NCBI RefSeq assembly: GCF_018324685.1
Contig: NZ_AP023354.1
Coordinates: 2,232,001 to 2,296,000 of the forward strand
DNA from: Actinocatenispora sera
GTDB taxonomy: Bacteria > Actinomycetota > Actinomycetes > Mycobacteriales > Micromonosporaceae
Length of the DNA: 64,000 nt
Direction of reading: 5' to 3'
This document shows positions 34,776-44,858 of this stretch, piece by piece. The notes beneath the pieces were generated by a model. The model saw only the letters and a list, made by a program, of their open reading frames with translations, searched no databases and was not told the origin of the DNA. The position numbers were made by a program, and so were the translations under genes. Positions within the stretch are counted from its first letter, which is position 1; every line of letters starts with the position of its first letter.

Positions 34776-35176
34776 CAGGCGGGCAGCGGCGGGGTCTCGC
34801 CGGTGAGCACCAGCCGCCGCTCGGCCCGGTGCCGGCTCACCGCGATCGTGTAGCCGGCCCGCACCGCCACCAGCTCCAGCGTGTCGCCGCCGGTGGCGCT
34901 GCGCACCACCGACCAGCCCTCCGCCACCAGGTGCCGGCGGACCGCGGCGATCCGATGCTCCGGGTCGCCGTCGGCGAGGTCACCGATCTCCACCCGGATC
35001 CGGCTGACCAGCGACCGGGCCGCACCGTCGGACAGCGCGCCGGCGCCGATCGGCCCGGCGTCGACCGCGACGACCGGATGCTGGTCCGGCACCGCCGCCA
35101 CCGCGGTCACCAGCAACAGGCCGCGCAGCTCGTCGCGGGCCTGGTATGGGTTCGTGGCCCGGCGCGGCTCGCTCAT
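34775..35176 (-). CDS. hypothetical protein of a WXG/DUF1023 gene cluster
   Basis: A 133-residue protein with no named domain. It looks like a small alpha/beta protein: helix YQARDELRGLLLVTAVAAV, then SRIRVEIGDLADGDPEHRIAAVRRHLVAEGW and C-terminal strands AGYTIAVSRHRAERRLVLTG. No signal peptide or membrane segment is apparent. Its ATG overlaps the stop of the DUF1023 gene (ATGA), so it is the third gene of that operon. It may be a chaperone-like or immunity-like partner, but there is no direct evidence. Confidence 0.7.
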   Translation of the reverse strand: MSEPRRATNPYQARDELRGLLLVTAVAAVPDQHPVVAVDAGPIGAGALSDGAARSLVSRIRVEIGDLADGDPEHRIAAVRRHLVAEGWSVVRSATGGDTLELVAVRAGYTIAVSRHRAERRLVLTGETPPLPA

Positions 35177-37128
35177 CCGCCGGCCCCCGTCGTCGGAGAC
35201 TGCGTGGCAGCCGGCCGCTGCGTGCCGCTCGACTGCGCCATCGTCGGCTGCTGCGCCGCCGGGGACGAACGGTCCGTGGCCGGTCGGGTGAGGACCCCGT
35301 CGAGGCTGCCCAGCACCCCGTCGACCGGTGCCTGGCCGGGCGGGTGCACCACCGCCGCCGGCCGGTCCAGCCCGGCGAGCGCGAGCTCCTCCTCCAGCGT
35401 GGTGTCGGTCCCGGTCACCTCGGTCAGCCGGCCGGCGACCACCCGGGCCAGGTTGTCCAGCGACTCGCTGCCGATCGCGTAGTACCGGTCGTGCCCGACG
35501 ACCTCCGTCCCGCCCTGGGTGTCCAGCCTGGTCACGTCGGCGAAGTCGGCCGGATCGGCGCCGTGCACCCTGGAGTACGCGAGGGTGTCGCCCGGTGCCC
35601 GCACGGCCCAGCAGCGGGTGCCGGTGTGCGCCCGCAGCACCGGGTCGGGCAGGTCGTCCCGGCCGCTCGGGGTCGCCGGCCGCAGGTCGGCCGCCGACCT
35701 GATGCGCTCGCCGAGGCCGGCGCTGCCGACGAACACCACGTCGTCCGGCTGGTACCCGGCGCGCAGCGCCGCGGCCACCAGGACGGTGCCGAAACCGTGC
35801 CCGAGCAACACCGTACGGGCACCCGGGAGCAGGTTCGGGGTGATCCCGGCGACGAACCGGCGCAGCGCGGTCGCCCCGCTGCGGGCCCGCGCCGACATCC
35901 CGCCGGGGCCCGCCGCGCCGGCCGAGTCGTACCCCAGCCAGACGACCACCGCGGTACCGGCGCCGGCGGTGTCGGCGAGCAGCCGGGCGTCCGCGGCGAG
36001 CGAGTTGAACGTGTCCAGCCCGTTGCGCCCGCCGGGGACCAGCACCGCGACGTTGCGGGCCCGGGCCAGGTCGCCGAACACCTCCGCGACCCGGCCGGCG
36101 CCGCTCGGGTCGAAGCCGAGGAAGCTGCGCTCGTACCGGTTGGTGACGCGGGAACCGCTGGCCGGGTCGACCGCGCTGACCGCGCGGGTGGCGAGAAAGG
36201 AGTTGAGCGTGCCGATCCGCTGGTTGATCGCATCGGTGGTCCGGGCCCGGGCCACCGACCGCTCGCCGCCGGCCGCGGCGGCCAGCTCGCTGCGGCTGCG
36301 CCGCAGCTCCGACCGGCTCTCGTCGATCAGCTGCCGGCTCGCCGCGTACCGCTCCGGCAGCGGTGCGCCGGGCAGCCCGGCGACCAGCCTCGGCCGCTTC
36401 GTGCGGGCGGCCCGCCGCCGCGCCGCGGACATGCCGGCATACAGCAGCATCACCGCGGGGGCGAGGTCGTGCACCGAGCTGTGCCGGGTGGACAGCTCGT
36501 CGAGCCGGTCGGCGTCGTCGGGCTGCTCGGCCGGCGGGTCCGGGTCCGCGTCGTCGGCGCTCGCCAGCGCGCTGCCGCCGGCGCCGGCCGGCGGGGCGGT
36601 GACCTGCGGCCGGTCGGCCGGTTCTGGGTCGGCCAGCTCGCCCGGCGCGGCGCCGAGCTCGCGGGACGCGTGCAGGTCGGCCGCCTCGGCGACCACCAGC
36701 GCGCGGGCCGCGAGCGAGGCGGCGGTGCGGCGGACCGAGTCGTACACGTTGGCCAGCGGGCCGAGCATGGTGGACGGCAGCACGGTGACCTCGGCCCGGC
36801 CGTGCACCCGGCAGCCGACCAGCTCGGCGAACGAGTCGGCCAGCGACAGCAGCTGGGTCGCCTCGTCCAGCCGTTCGGCCACGTCGGCGACCACCGTCGC
36901 GGCCTGGGTACGCGCCTCGCCGAGCCGGCGCGCGTCGTCGACCAGCGCGTGCCGGTGCGCGGTCGACGCGGTCGCCGCCGGCCCGTGCCAGTTCGCCAGG
37001 TCCTTGCCGGCGGACTCGACCGCCTGCTCGACCACCGATGCCATCCGGGCGGCGTCGGCGCGCAGCGCGTCGGCGACCGCGGCGACCCGGCCCGGCCGTA
37101 CCTGGCGGAGCTGTTCGACGGTGAGCAT
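35173..37128 (-). CDS. DUF1023 alpha/beta hydrolase-like protein lacking the nucleophile serine
   Basis: A 651-residue protein. The N-terminal 100 residues are helical and resemble WXG/PPE-like secretion-associated segments (LANWHGPAATASTAHRHALV). The middle (about 170-330) is low-complexity linker and helix. Residues 340-580 form a DUF1023 alpha/beta hydrolase domain with VVVWLGYDSAG, the elbow LLGHGFGTVLV, and WAVRAPGDTLAYSRVHGADP. In the family the elbow is usually GHSYG; here glycine (residue 445) replaces the serine. The C-terminus is a Gln/Thr/Pro-rich tail. It is coupled to a small WXG-like gene upstream (TGATG). It may be an inactive binding protein. Confidence 0.82.
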   Translation of the reverse strand: MLTVEQLRQVRPGRVAAVADALRADAARMASVVEQAVESAGKDLANWHGPAATASTAHRHALVDDARRLGEARTQAATVVADVAERLDEATQLLSLADSFAELVGCRVHGRAEVTVLPSTMLGPLANVYDSVRRTAASLAARALVVAEAADLHASRELGAAPGELADPEPADRPQVTAPPAGAGGSALASADDADPDPPAEQPDDADRLDELSTRHSSVHDLAPAVMLLYAGMSAARRRAARTKRPRLVAGLPGAPLPERYAASRQLIDESRSELRRSRSELAAAAGGERSVARARTTDAINQRIGTLNSFLATRAVSAVDPASGSRVTNRYERSFLGFDPSGAGRVAEVFGDLARARNVAVLVPGGRNGLDTFNSLAADARLLADTAGAGTAVVVWLGYDSAGAAGPGGMSARARSGATALRRFVAGITPNLLPGARTVLLGHGFGTVLVAAALRAGYQPDDVVFVGSAGLGERIRSAADLRPATPSGRDDLPDPVLRAHTGTRCWAVRAPGDTLAYSRVHGADPADFADVTRLDTQGGTEVVGHDRYYAIGSESLDNLARVVAGRLTEVTGTDTTLEEELALAGLDRPAAVVHPPGQAPVDGVLGSLDGVLTRPATDRSSPAAQQPTMAQSSGTQRPAATQSPTTGAGG

Positions 37129-37538
37129 CACGAGTCGCCGCCGCGCAGCACCTGGTCGATGATGCGTTCGGTGTCGTCGTACCGGTCGGCGGCGGCGCGC
37201 AGCTGGTCGGCGTGGTCGGAGTAGTCGGCGGCGAGGCCCGCGACGCAGGCGTCCCAGCTGGCGTGCAGCCGGGACAGCGCCGAGCCGAACGACCAGCCGT
37301 CGAGCCCGGCGTCGCCCAGCAGCTGGGCCGGATCCGGCATCGGGCCGAGCGGTTCGTCCGGGCCGGTCGCGGCGTCGGAACGGCCTGGCCGGGCGTCGCC
37401 GGACGGAGTCGTCGGGGTGCCACCGGTCGGGCGCTGGCCCGACTCGACGGGGTGGCCGAGGCGGTCGCCGATCTCGGCCAGTCGGGCGGCGGCGCTGCGC
37501 AACCGATCGGTGTCGACCTCGAACCGGTCCGCGGTCAT
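37128..37538 (-). CDS. WXG100/ESX-like small helical protein
   Basis: A 136-residue protein with an N-terminal helix FEVDTDRLRSAAARLAEIGD, a proline- and glycine-rich loop at about residues 33-70, and a C-terminal helical half SRLHASWDACVAGLAADYSD. This helix-turn-helix pattern with a W-x-x-C turn resembles ESX/WXG100-type substrates of type VII secretion, although the exact W-x-G is not present. It is the first gene of a three-gene operon with the DUF1023 protein. No EccC-like ATPase or other ESX component is in the window. Confidence 0.7.
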   Translation of the reverse strand: MTADRFEVDTDRLRSAAARLAEIGDRLGHPVESGQRPTGGTPTTPSGDARPGRSDAATGPDEPLGPMPDPAQLLGDAGLDGWSFGSALSRLHASWDACVAGLAADYSDHADQLRAAADRYDDTERIIDQVLRGGDS

Positions 37539-37724
37539 GACCGTCTCCCTCCTGCCCGCGTACCGAAGATGGACCGCCGTGCCGAGCATCCCCCGTACCT
37601 GCTCGGGCAGCGGTGCGGCCGACCAGCGACCGCGCACCACGCCATACCACCGGCGCGCTACCCATCAGGTGCCATACGGGGGATCATTGTCCATCGACGC
37701 AAACCCCGCAGCCGGAGGAGCACG

Positions 37725-39422
37725 ATGACTGTGACCGAGCCGATCGCCGGCTTCGACGTGGTGATCGTCGGGTCCGGATTCGGGGGCAGCGTCGCGGCCC
37801 TGCGGCTGACCGAGAAGGGCTACCGGGTGGCCGTCGTGGAGGCCGGTCGCCGGTTCGCCGACGACGAGTTCCCGGAGACGTCGTGGCGGCTGCGCCGGTT
37901 CCTCTGGGCGCCCCGCCTGGGTTGCTACGGCATCCAGCGGATCACCCTGCTACGCAACGTGTTGGTACTGTCCGGTGCGGGTGTCGGCGGCGGCTCGCTG
38001 GTCTACGCGAACACGCTCTACCGGCCGCCGGAGCGGTTCTTCGCCGACCCGCAGTGGGCCGACATCACCGACTGGTCGGCCGAGCTGGCGCCGCACTACG
38101 ACCAGGCGGAACGGATGCTCGGCGTCGTGCCGTACGTGGGGGAGACGCCGTCGGACCGGGCGATGCGCACGGTCGCCGAGCAGATGGGTGTCGGCGACAC
38201 GTTCCACAACGCGCCGGTCGGTGTCTTCCTCGGTACCCCGGGTGAGCCCGTCGAGGACCCGTACTTCGGCGGTGTCGGCCCGGCCCGCAGCGGCTGCCTG
38301 CAGTGCGGCGAGTGCATGACCGGCTGCCGGCACAACGCCAAGAACACCCTGGTCAAGAACTACCTCTACCTGGCGGAGAAGGCCGGCGCACGGGTCTTCC
38401 CGCGCAGCACGGTCACCGCGGTCCGGCCCCGGCCCGGCGGCGGGTACCGGGTGGAGATGACCCGGACCGGTTCGGTCGGTACGCGGGCCAACCGGCAGGC
38501 GTTCGCCGCCGACCAGGTGGTGTTCGCGGCCGGTGCGCTGGGCACCCAGCGGCTGCTGCACGAGATGCGTGACACCGGGGTGCTGCCCGGGCTCTCGCCC
38601 GCACTCGGCACCCTGACCAGGACGAACTCCGAGTCGATCGTCGGCGCGAAGTCGAACCGGTCGGACGTGGACTTCACCCGCGGGGTGGCGATCACCAGCT
38701 CGTTCCACCCCGACCCGGACACCCACATCGAACCCGTCCGGTACGGGCACGGGTCGAACGCGATGGGGCTGTTGCAGACGCTGCTCACCGACGGCGGCGG
38801 GCGGCTGCCCCGGTCGCTGAAGTGGCTGGCCGAGGCGGCCCGGCATCCGGGCGCGCTGGCCCGCGGCATCTCCACCCGCCGCTGGTCCGAGCGCACCATC
38901 ATCGCGCTGGTGATGCAGTCGCTGGACAACTCGCTGACGGTCCGCCGGCGGCGCGGCCCGTTCGGCGGGCTGACCAGCAGCCAGGGGCACGGCGAGCCGA
39001 ACCCGGGCTGGATCCCCGCCGGCAACGAGGCGGTACGCCGGCTGGCCGAGCTGATCGACGGGACACCGGGCGGCAGCTGGGGCGAGATCTTCAACATCCC
39101 GCTGACGGCGCACATCCTGGGCGGCTGCCCGATCGGCGCCGACCCGGAGCACGGCGTGGTCGACGCCTACCAGCGGGTGTACGGGCACCCCGGGCTGCAC
39201 GTGCTGGACGGTGCGGCGGTGTCGGCGAACCTCGGCGTCAACCCGTCGCTGACGATCACCGCACAGGCCGAGCGGGCCGTCTCGCTGTGGCCGAACCACG
39301 GCGCCGACGATCCGCGCCCGCCGCTCGGCGCCGACTACCGGCGGGTCGAGCCGGTGCCGCCGTCCGACCCGGTCGTCCCGCCGTCCGCGCCGGCGGCGCT
39401 GCGCCTCCGGCCGGCCCGCTGA
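37725..39422 (+). CDS. GMC-family FAD oxidoreductase, ChoD (cholesterol oxidase)-like
   Basis: A 565-residue flavoprotein. The FAD Rossmann motif VVIVGSGFGGSVAALRL lies at residues 11-27. LSGAGVGGGSLVYANTLY and the C-terminal HVLDGAAVSANLGVNPSLTI are typical of GMC enzymes. A cluster CLQCGECMTGCRHNAKNT near residue 190 has the spacing C-x2-C-x2-C-x3-C, resembling an iron-sulfur ligand set. The mycobacterial choD gene also follows guaB3 and is annotated as cholesterol oxidase, so orthology is likely, but sterol activity is not established by sequence. Strong GGAGGAG precedes the ATG. Confidence 0.88.
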   Translation: MTVTEPIAGFDVVIVGSGFGGSVAALRLTEKGYRVAVVEAGRRFADDEFPETSWRLRRFLWAPRLGCYGIQRITLLRNVLVLSGAGVGGGSLVYANTLYRPPERFFADPQWADITDWSAELAPHYDQAERMLGVVPYVGETPSDRAMRTVAEQMGVGDTFHNAPVGVFLGTPGEPVEDPYFGGVGPARSGCLQCGECMTGCRHNAKNTLVKNYLYLAEKAGARVFPRSTVTAVRPRPGGGYRVEMTRTGSVGTRANRQAFAADQVVFAAGALGTQRLLHEMRDTGVLPGLSPALGTLTRTNSESIVGAKSNRSDVDFTRGVAITSSFHPDPDTHIEPVRYGHGSNAMGLLQTLLTDGGGRLPRSLKWLAEAARHPGALARGISTRRWSERTIIALVMQSLDNSLTVRRRRGPFGGLTSSQGHGEPNPGWIPAGNEAVRRLAELIDGTPGGSWGEIFNIPLTAHILGGCPIGADPEHGVVDAYQRVYGHPGLHVLDGAAVSANLGVNPSLTITAQAERAVSLWPNHGADDPRPPLGADYRRVEPVPPSDPVVPPSAPAALRLRPAR

Positions 39423-39567
39423 GGCGTTCGCCCCGACCTGTCGTGATCTGCCCGCGACCCGGCAGCCGACCTGCCGCGGTCGGGCGCCGGCTACCGCGAA
39501 CCGGCGGGGAAGCCGTGGCGCAACCCGGTGAAGGCGAGCTGAAACCGGCTCGCGCCACGCTGTCCGT

Positions 39568-40581
<1,014 letters not shown>

Positions 40582-40602
<21 letters not shown>

Positions 40603-40683
40603 GCGAGCGTGAGCGAGTGAATCATGGGCATGGTGCGCCTTGGTGCCTCATCGGCGTTCCGACGAAGGAGGAACGGCGATGAG
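40582..40683 (+). repeat. 80-bp insertion flanked by a 22-bp direct repeat at the DrrA/DrrB junction
   Basis: ACGAAGGAGGAACGGCGATG and the next two bases occur at 40582-40603 and again, identically, at 40662-40683, exactly 80 bases apart. The repeat contains the ribosome-binding site and the ATGAG start region. The inserted DNA is related to that at 27369-27443. The ancestral DrrA and DrrB genes would have overlapped by ATGA. Confidence 0.75.
40599..40682 (+). CDS. 27-codon coupling micro-ORF within a small inserted element
   Basis: ATG overlaps the DrrA stop and the TGA overlaps the DrrB ATG, so each junction is ATGA. It begins MSERERVNHGHGAPWC and ends in the same residues (TKEERR) as the DrrA C-terminus, because the flanking repeat is in the same frame at both ends. 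A good Shine-Dalgarno sequence precedes it. The peptide may have no function beyond keeping translation coupled. Expression is unproven. Confidence 0.35.
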
Positions 40684-41512
40684 TGCGATTTCGGTGACCG
40701 GTGAGCGGGTACGGCCGGCGGACCGGGTCGCCGCGGCACGCCGGCGGATCAGCCCGGGTGAGGTCGTCAGCCAGACGATGACGATGGCGTGGCGGGCGTT
40801 GAAGAAGATGCGCCGCAACCCGGAGCAGTTCTTCGACGTGACGCTGCAGCCGATCCTGTTCACCGCGATGTTCGCGTACATCTTCGGCGGCGCGATCGCC
40901 GGCGACGTGCGCAGCTACCTGCCGCTGATGATCCCCGGCATCCTCGCCCAGACGGTGCTGACCACCTGCATGGCCACCGGTACCCAGCTGCGCGAGGACA
41001 TGGAGAAGGGCGTCTTCGACCGGTTCAAGTCGCTGCCGATGGCGCGGATCGCGCCGCTGGCCGGTCCGATGGTCGCCGACCTGGTGCGGTACGCGATCGC
41101 CGCGACGCTGACGTTCGGCATGGGCATCGCGGTCGGGTACCGGCCGGACGGCGGGGCGCTCGGGGTGCTCGGCGCGATCCTGCTCGCGATCATCAGCGGG
41201 TGGTCGCTGGCCTGGGCGTTCACCTGGGTCGGCACGATCGCCCGCAGCGCCCAGGCGGTACAGGGCATCTCGATGATGATCATGTTCCCGCTGACGTTCC
41301 TGTCCAACGCGTTCGTGCCGCTGACCTCGCTGCCGGGCTGGCTGCAGGCGTTCGTCCGGGTCAACCCGGTGTCGCACATGGTCACCGCGGCCCGTGACCT
41401 GGCCAACGAGGGCACCATCAGCGCCGAGGTGGGCTGGACGCTGCTGGCCTGCCTGGTGGTCGTGGCGATCTTCGCCCCGCTGTCGGTACGCAGCTACCGC
41501 CGGCACCTGTGA
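40679..41512 (+). CDS. drrB: DrrB-type ABC transporter permease
   Basis: A 277-residue ABC-2 permease with about six hydrophobic segments, expected to form the membrane channel for DrrA. Typical features are the N-terminal amphipathic MAWRALKKMRRNPEQFFDVT and the loop GTQLREDMEKGVFDRFKSLP. Late in the protein the conserved PLTFLSNAFVPLTSLPGWLQ precedes NPVSHMVTAARDL. The ATG at 40679 is chosen because it lies behind the repeated GGAGGAACGGCG and keeps the ATGA coupling. It is convergent with the AfsR-like regulator gene across a hairpin. Confidence 0.92.
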   Translation: MSAISVTGERVRPADRVAAARRRISPGEVVSQTMTMAWRALKKMRRNPEQFFDVTLQPILFTAMFAYIFGGAIAGDVRSYLPLMIPGILAQTVLTTCMATGTQLREDMEKGVFDRFKSLPMARIAPLAGPMVADLVRYAIAATLTFGMGIAVGYRPDGGALGVLGAILLAIISGWSLAWAFTWVGTIARSAQAVQGISMMIMFPLTFLSNAFVPLTSLPGWLQAFVRVNPVSHMVTAARDLANEGTISAEVGWTLLACLVVVAIFAPLSVRSYRRHL

Positions 41513-41547
41513 CCCACCGCCGTACCACGGTGCCGGCGTGACGGTGG

Positions 41548-41581
41548 CGCCGGCAGTGCCTCGATCCGGGCGCTGCCGGCG
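41548..41581. terminator. hairpin between convergent DrrB and AfsR-like genes
   Basis: CGCCGGCAG (41548-41556) pairs with CTGCCGGCG (41573-41581) and the 16-base interior can pair partially. It abuts the stop codon of the regulator gene on the other strand. Confidence 0.5.
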
Positions 41582-44500
41582 TCAGCCTGCGTCCGGTCCG
41601 AACGCCTCGTCGAGTACCCGCTCCGCCTCGTCCCGCAGCGCCGGTCCGCGGCGCTGGCCGTACTCCGCGCGTACCGCGTCGAGGCGGCCCGGCGCGGCCC
41701 GTTCGGCGTGCGGGACGAGTCGCTCCGGCGCCATCACCGGGACCACGCGTACCCCGCCGAACCGTTCGGACAGCACCAGCATCCGGACCGCCGGTTCGGT
41801 CTCCAGTGCGTGTCGCAGCAGCGCCCAGCTGGCGAGCCCGAACAGCAGCGCGCCGGCCACCGGGTAGTCCGGGAACGCGGTAACGCCGAACAGCAGGCGG
41901 CGGACGCTGCGGACGGAGTCGGCGTAGAGCCCCGTGCCGAACGCCAGCTCCGCCGGCCCGGCGAACCGGGCGTACGCGGTCAGCGCCGCCGCCTCGGCGG
42001 TCATCACCCAGGGCTCGGCGCCGGTGAAGACCGCCGGGTTCGGTACCCGGAAGTCGCGGGCCCGGCGCACCGCCAGCCGGAACTCCGCCAGCGCCCGCTC
42101 CCGCTCGCCACTCGCCAGGGCCAGCTCGGCGGTACAGAGGTGGATGAGCCCGAAGCTGCCGAAGACCGCGGTGCCGTCGACGGCCCGGGCGATGCCGGCC
42201 AGCTCGCGTTTCGCGGCGTCCAGGTCGCCGTGGTGGATCGCGGCGGTGAACAGCACGGCCCGCATCTGCGTCTGGTCGTCGACCGACCCCACCCGGGTCA
42301 GTACCGGCAGCGCAGCGCGGGCGTGCTCGACCGCGCGCCGAGGGTCGCCCAACCGCAGTCGCAGCGACGCCAGCATCGCGTGCAGGATGGCCGCCACCCA
42401 CGGACCGTCGGTGCCGAGCGACAGCGCGAGCGCCTCCTCCGCGGCGGTCGCCGCCGCCTCCGGTTCGCCGGCGTTCTCCAGCAGGAAGCTCGTCACCTGC
42501 GCGGCCAGGAAGACCACGTTGGGGTCGTCGCTGCGCCGGAGCTCTTCGAGCTGCCACCGGCTCGCGAGGCCCTCGGCCGGATCGCAGGCCAGCAGTACCG
42601 TCGCCATCGCGGCGATGCGGGGCTCGGTGTCCGGCCCGGTCGGCAGCCGGGCGAGCAGCTCGCGCAGCGGCAGCGACAGCTCGTCGTCCAGGATGGTCAT
42701 GATGTTCATCAGCGTCGTCACCACCGCCGCCCGGGTGACCTCGACCAGGTCCGGAGGTGGGTGCCAACCGGCGAGAGTGGCGCTGATCGCGTCGCCCTGC
42801 GCGATGAGGCGCAGGTGGTCGCCGCGCAGCGACCACAGCGGCGCGAGCCCGGCCAGCAGGTGTACCAGGGTCGGCCGGTCCGGCTCGGCCAGCGCCTGGC
42901 GCAGCAGCTCGCCGAGGTTGCCCTCCTCGGCCCACAGGGCGTCCGCCGCGTCGAACTGGTCCGGACCGAACAGCGCCGCGGAGTGCCGCGCGGTGTAGTC
43001 GATCGCCCAGTCGCGCTGGGCCGCTCGGGCCGCGTCCGCCTGGCCCGCCTCCGTCAGCCGGAGCCGGCCGAACTCCCGGACCGTCTCCAGCATCCGGTAG
43101 CGCAGCCCCGTCCCGGTCTCCTGGACGGTCAGCAGCGACTGCTCGGCGAGCGCATGCACCGCGGACAGCGCGGCCGGGCCGAGCATCCGTTCGGCCGCGT
43201 CGAGGGTGAACCCGTCGCCGAACAGCGACAGCCACTCCAGCGCCTGCCGCTGCGCGTCGTCGAGCAGGTTCCAGGACCACTCGATCACCGCACGCAGCGT
43301 CCGGTGCCGGTCCGGCGCGCTACGGTCGCCGCCGCGCAGCAACGCGAACCGGTCGGCCAGCCGGCGGGCGACCTCCTCCGCCGACATCACCCGTACCTTG
43401 GCCGCGGCCAGTTCGATCGCGAGCGGCAGGCCGTCCAGCCGGGTGACGATCTCGCGGACGGTCGGCTCGGCGAGGGTGGCGCCCGGCCGGACGGCCAGGG
43501 CACGCTGCGCGAAGAGCGTCTCGGCGTCCGGGCCGGCCAGTTCGGCGAGCGGGTAGACCTGCTCGGCGGGGATCGACAGGGGCGCCCGCGAGGTGGCCAG
43601 CACCCGCAGGTCGCGGGTCGTGGCCACCAGGTACGCGGCGAGCTCGGCCACCGCGGCCACCAGGTGCTCGCAGTTGTCCAGGATCAGCAGCGCGGGTGCG
43701 CCGTCCAGCTGCCGGGCCAGCCGGCCGCGTACGTCGGCGCGCTGCTGGGCGGTGAGCATCCGCCGGCCGGGCACCGAATCGCGCACCCCGAGCATCGCGC
43801 CCACCTCGCCGACCACCGCCTCCGGCGTGGAGACGCCGACGAGCTCGACGAAGTGCACCACCGGTGCGGTGGAGCGGCGGCCGACGGCGTGCGCGAGCCG
43901 GGTCTTGCCGAGTCCGCCGGGGCCGACGATCGACACCACCCGGTGCGAGCCGAGCAGGCCGAGCACCGCGGCGATGTCCCGGTCGCGGCCGAGCAGGGCG
44001 GAGGAGTCGTAGTACAGCCCGGTGCGTACCGGCCGGTCGGCGGCGAGCAGCTCCGCGTGCACCCGGGTCAGCTCGGGCCCGGGGTCGGCGCCGAGCCGCT
44101 CTCGCAGCGCCGCGCGATGCCGCTCGTACCGCTGCAGTGCCGGCCCGGTGCCCCGGACCGCGGCCTCGCTGCGCAGCAGCTGGGCGAGCAGTTCCTCGTC
44201 GCCGGGGTGGTCGGGCAGCGCCGCCTCGAGCAGCGGCAGCGCGCCGTCGTGGTCGCCGCCGAGGCTGCGCGCCATCCCCGCGATCCGCCGGGCGGCGGCG
44301 CACCGGGCCGCGGCCTGCCCGGTGAGCTCGGCGAGCGGCCCGTCCGGCGGTACCGGGAGGGCGCCGCCGAGCCGCAGCGCGTCCTCGGCCAGCCGGCGGG
44401 CATCGTCGGCCCGGCCGGCGCCGAGCGCCTGCCGGGCCTGCTGCACGGCGGAGGTCAGTCGCAGCGCGTCCACCTGGTCGTCGGCCAGCCCCAGCCGGTA

Positions 44501-44746
44501 CCCGCCCGGGGTACGCAGCACCGCGTCCGCGGCGGTCGCCGCCCGGGTGCGCGAGACCACCACCTGCAGCGCCTTGGTCGGGTTGGCCGGCGGCTGGTCC
44601 GGCCACAGCCGGGCGACCAGCTGCCGGTCGGCGACGCCCGCGTGCGGGTGCAGGGCGAGCAGCGCGAGCAGCGTCCGCGCCCGGTCCCCGGAGATCGGCG
44701 TCCCGTGCCAGCGGACGCCGTCGAGCAGGGTCAGCACCGGAGCCAC
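41582..44746 (-). CDS. AfsR/SARP-like regulator with BTAD, NB-ARC ATPase and TPR-like domains
   Basis: A 1054-residue regulator. Residues 1-85 form an OmpR-type winged helix (DRARTLLALLALHPHAG, KALQVVVSRTRAAT). About 90-235 is a bacterial transcriptional activation domain (ALQRYERHRAALRERLGADP). About 250-560 is an NB-ARC-type ATPase with the P-loop GPGGLGKTRLAHA, Walker B LLILDNCEHL and VLATSRAPL. The last 450 residues are helical repeats. Such proteins often control antibiotic clusters. The GTG at 44746 is chosen because TATCCT lies seven bases upstream; a longer frame starts at 44848. No biosynthetic cluster is adjacent; the nearest plausible target is the DrrAB exporter, which is convergent. 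Confidence 0.88.
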   Translation of the reverse strand: MAPVLTLLDGVRWHGTPISGDRARTLLALLALHPHAGVADRQLVARLWPDQPPANPTKALQVVVSRTRAATAADAVLRTPGGYRLGLADDQVDALRLTSAVQQARQALGAGRADDARRLAEDALRLGGALPVPPDGPLAELTGQAAARCAAARRIAGMARSLGGDHDGALPLLEAALPDHPGDEELLAQLLRSEAAVRGTGPALQRYERHRAALRERLGADPGPELTRVHAELLAADRPVRTGLYYDSSALLGRDRDIAAVLGLLGSHRVVSIVGPGGLGKTRLAHAVGRRSTAPVVHFVELVGVSTPEAVVGEVGAMLGVRDSVPGRRMLTAQQRADVRGRLARQLDGAPALLILDNCEHLVAAVAELAAYLVATTRDLRVLATSRAPLSIPAEQVYPLAELAGPDAETLFAQRALAVRPGATLAEPTVREIVTRLDGLPLAIELAAAKVRVMSAEEVARRLADRFALLRGGDRSAPDRHRTLRAVIEWSWNLLDDAQRQALEWLSLFGDGFTLDAAERMLGPAALSAVHALAEQSLLTVQETGTGLRYRMLETVREFGRLRLTEAGQADAARAAQRDWAIDYTARHSAALFGPDQFDAADALWAEEGNLGELLRQALAEPDRPTLVHLLAGLAPLWSLRGDHLRLIAQGDAISATLAGWHPPPDLVEVTRAAVVTTLMNIMTILDDELSLPLRELLARLPTGPDTEPRIAAMATVLLACDPAEGLASRWQLEELRRSDDPNVVFLAAQVTSFLLENAGEPEAAATAAEEALALSLGTDGPWVAAILHAMLASLRLRLGDPRRAVEHARAALPVLTRVGSVDDQTQMRAVLFTAAIHHGDLDAAKRELAGIARAVDGTAVFGSFGLIHLCTAELALASGERERALAEFRLAVRRARDFRVPNPAVFTGAEPWVMTAEAAALTAYARFAGPAELAFGTGLYADSVRSVRRLLFGVTAFPDYPVAGALLFGLASWALLRHALETEPAVRMLVLSERFGGVRVVPVMAPERLVPHAERAAPGRLDAVRAEYGQRRGPALRDEAERVLDEAFGPDAG

Positions 44747-44753
44747 ACGACCC

Positions 44754-44759
44754 AGGATA
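44754..44759 (-). promoter_or_regulatory. -10 box, probable leaderless start of AfsR-like gene
   Basis: TATCCT (minus strand) ends seven bases before the GTG at 44746 and helps decide that start. Confidence 0.5.
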
Positions 44760-44858
44760 TGGGCCGCCGCCAGCGGATTTCGGCGCCGCACCGGTGCCGG
44801 GCGTGCGGGGGCGGGCAAGGATCGCCCCGAAGGGCGCGCAGCGGACATCTCGACCGGG

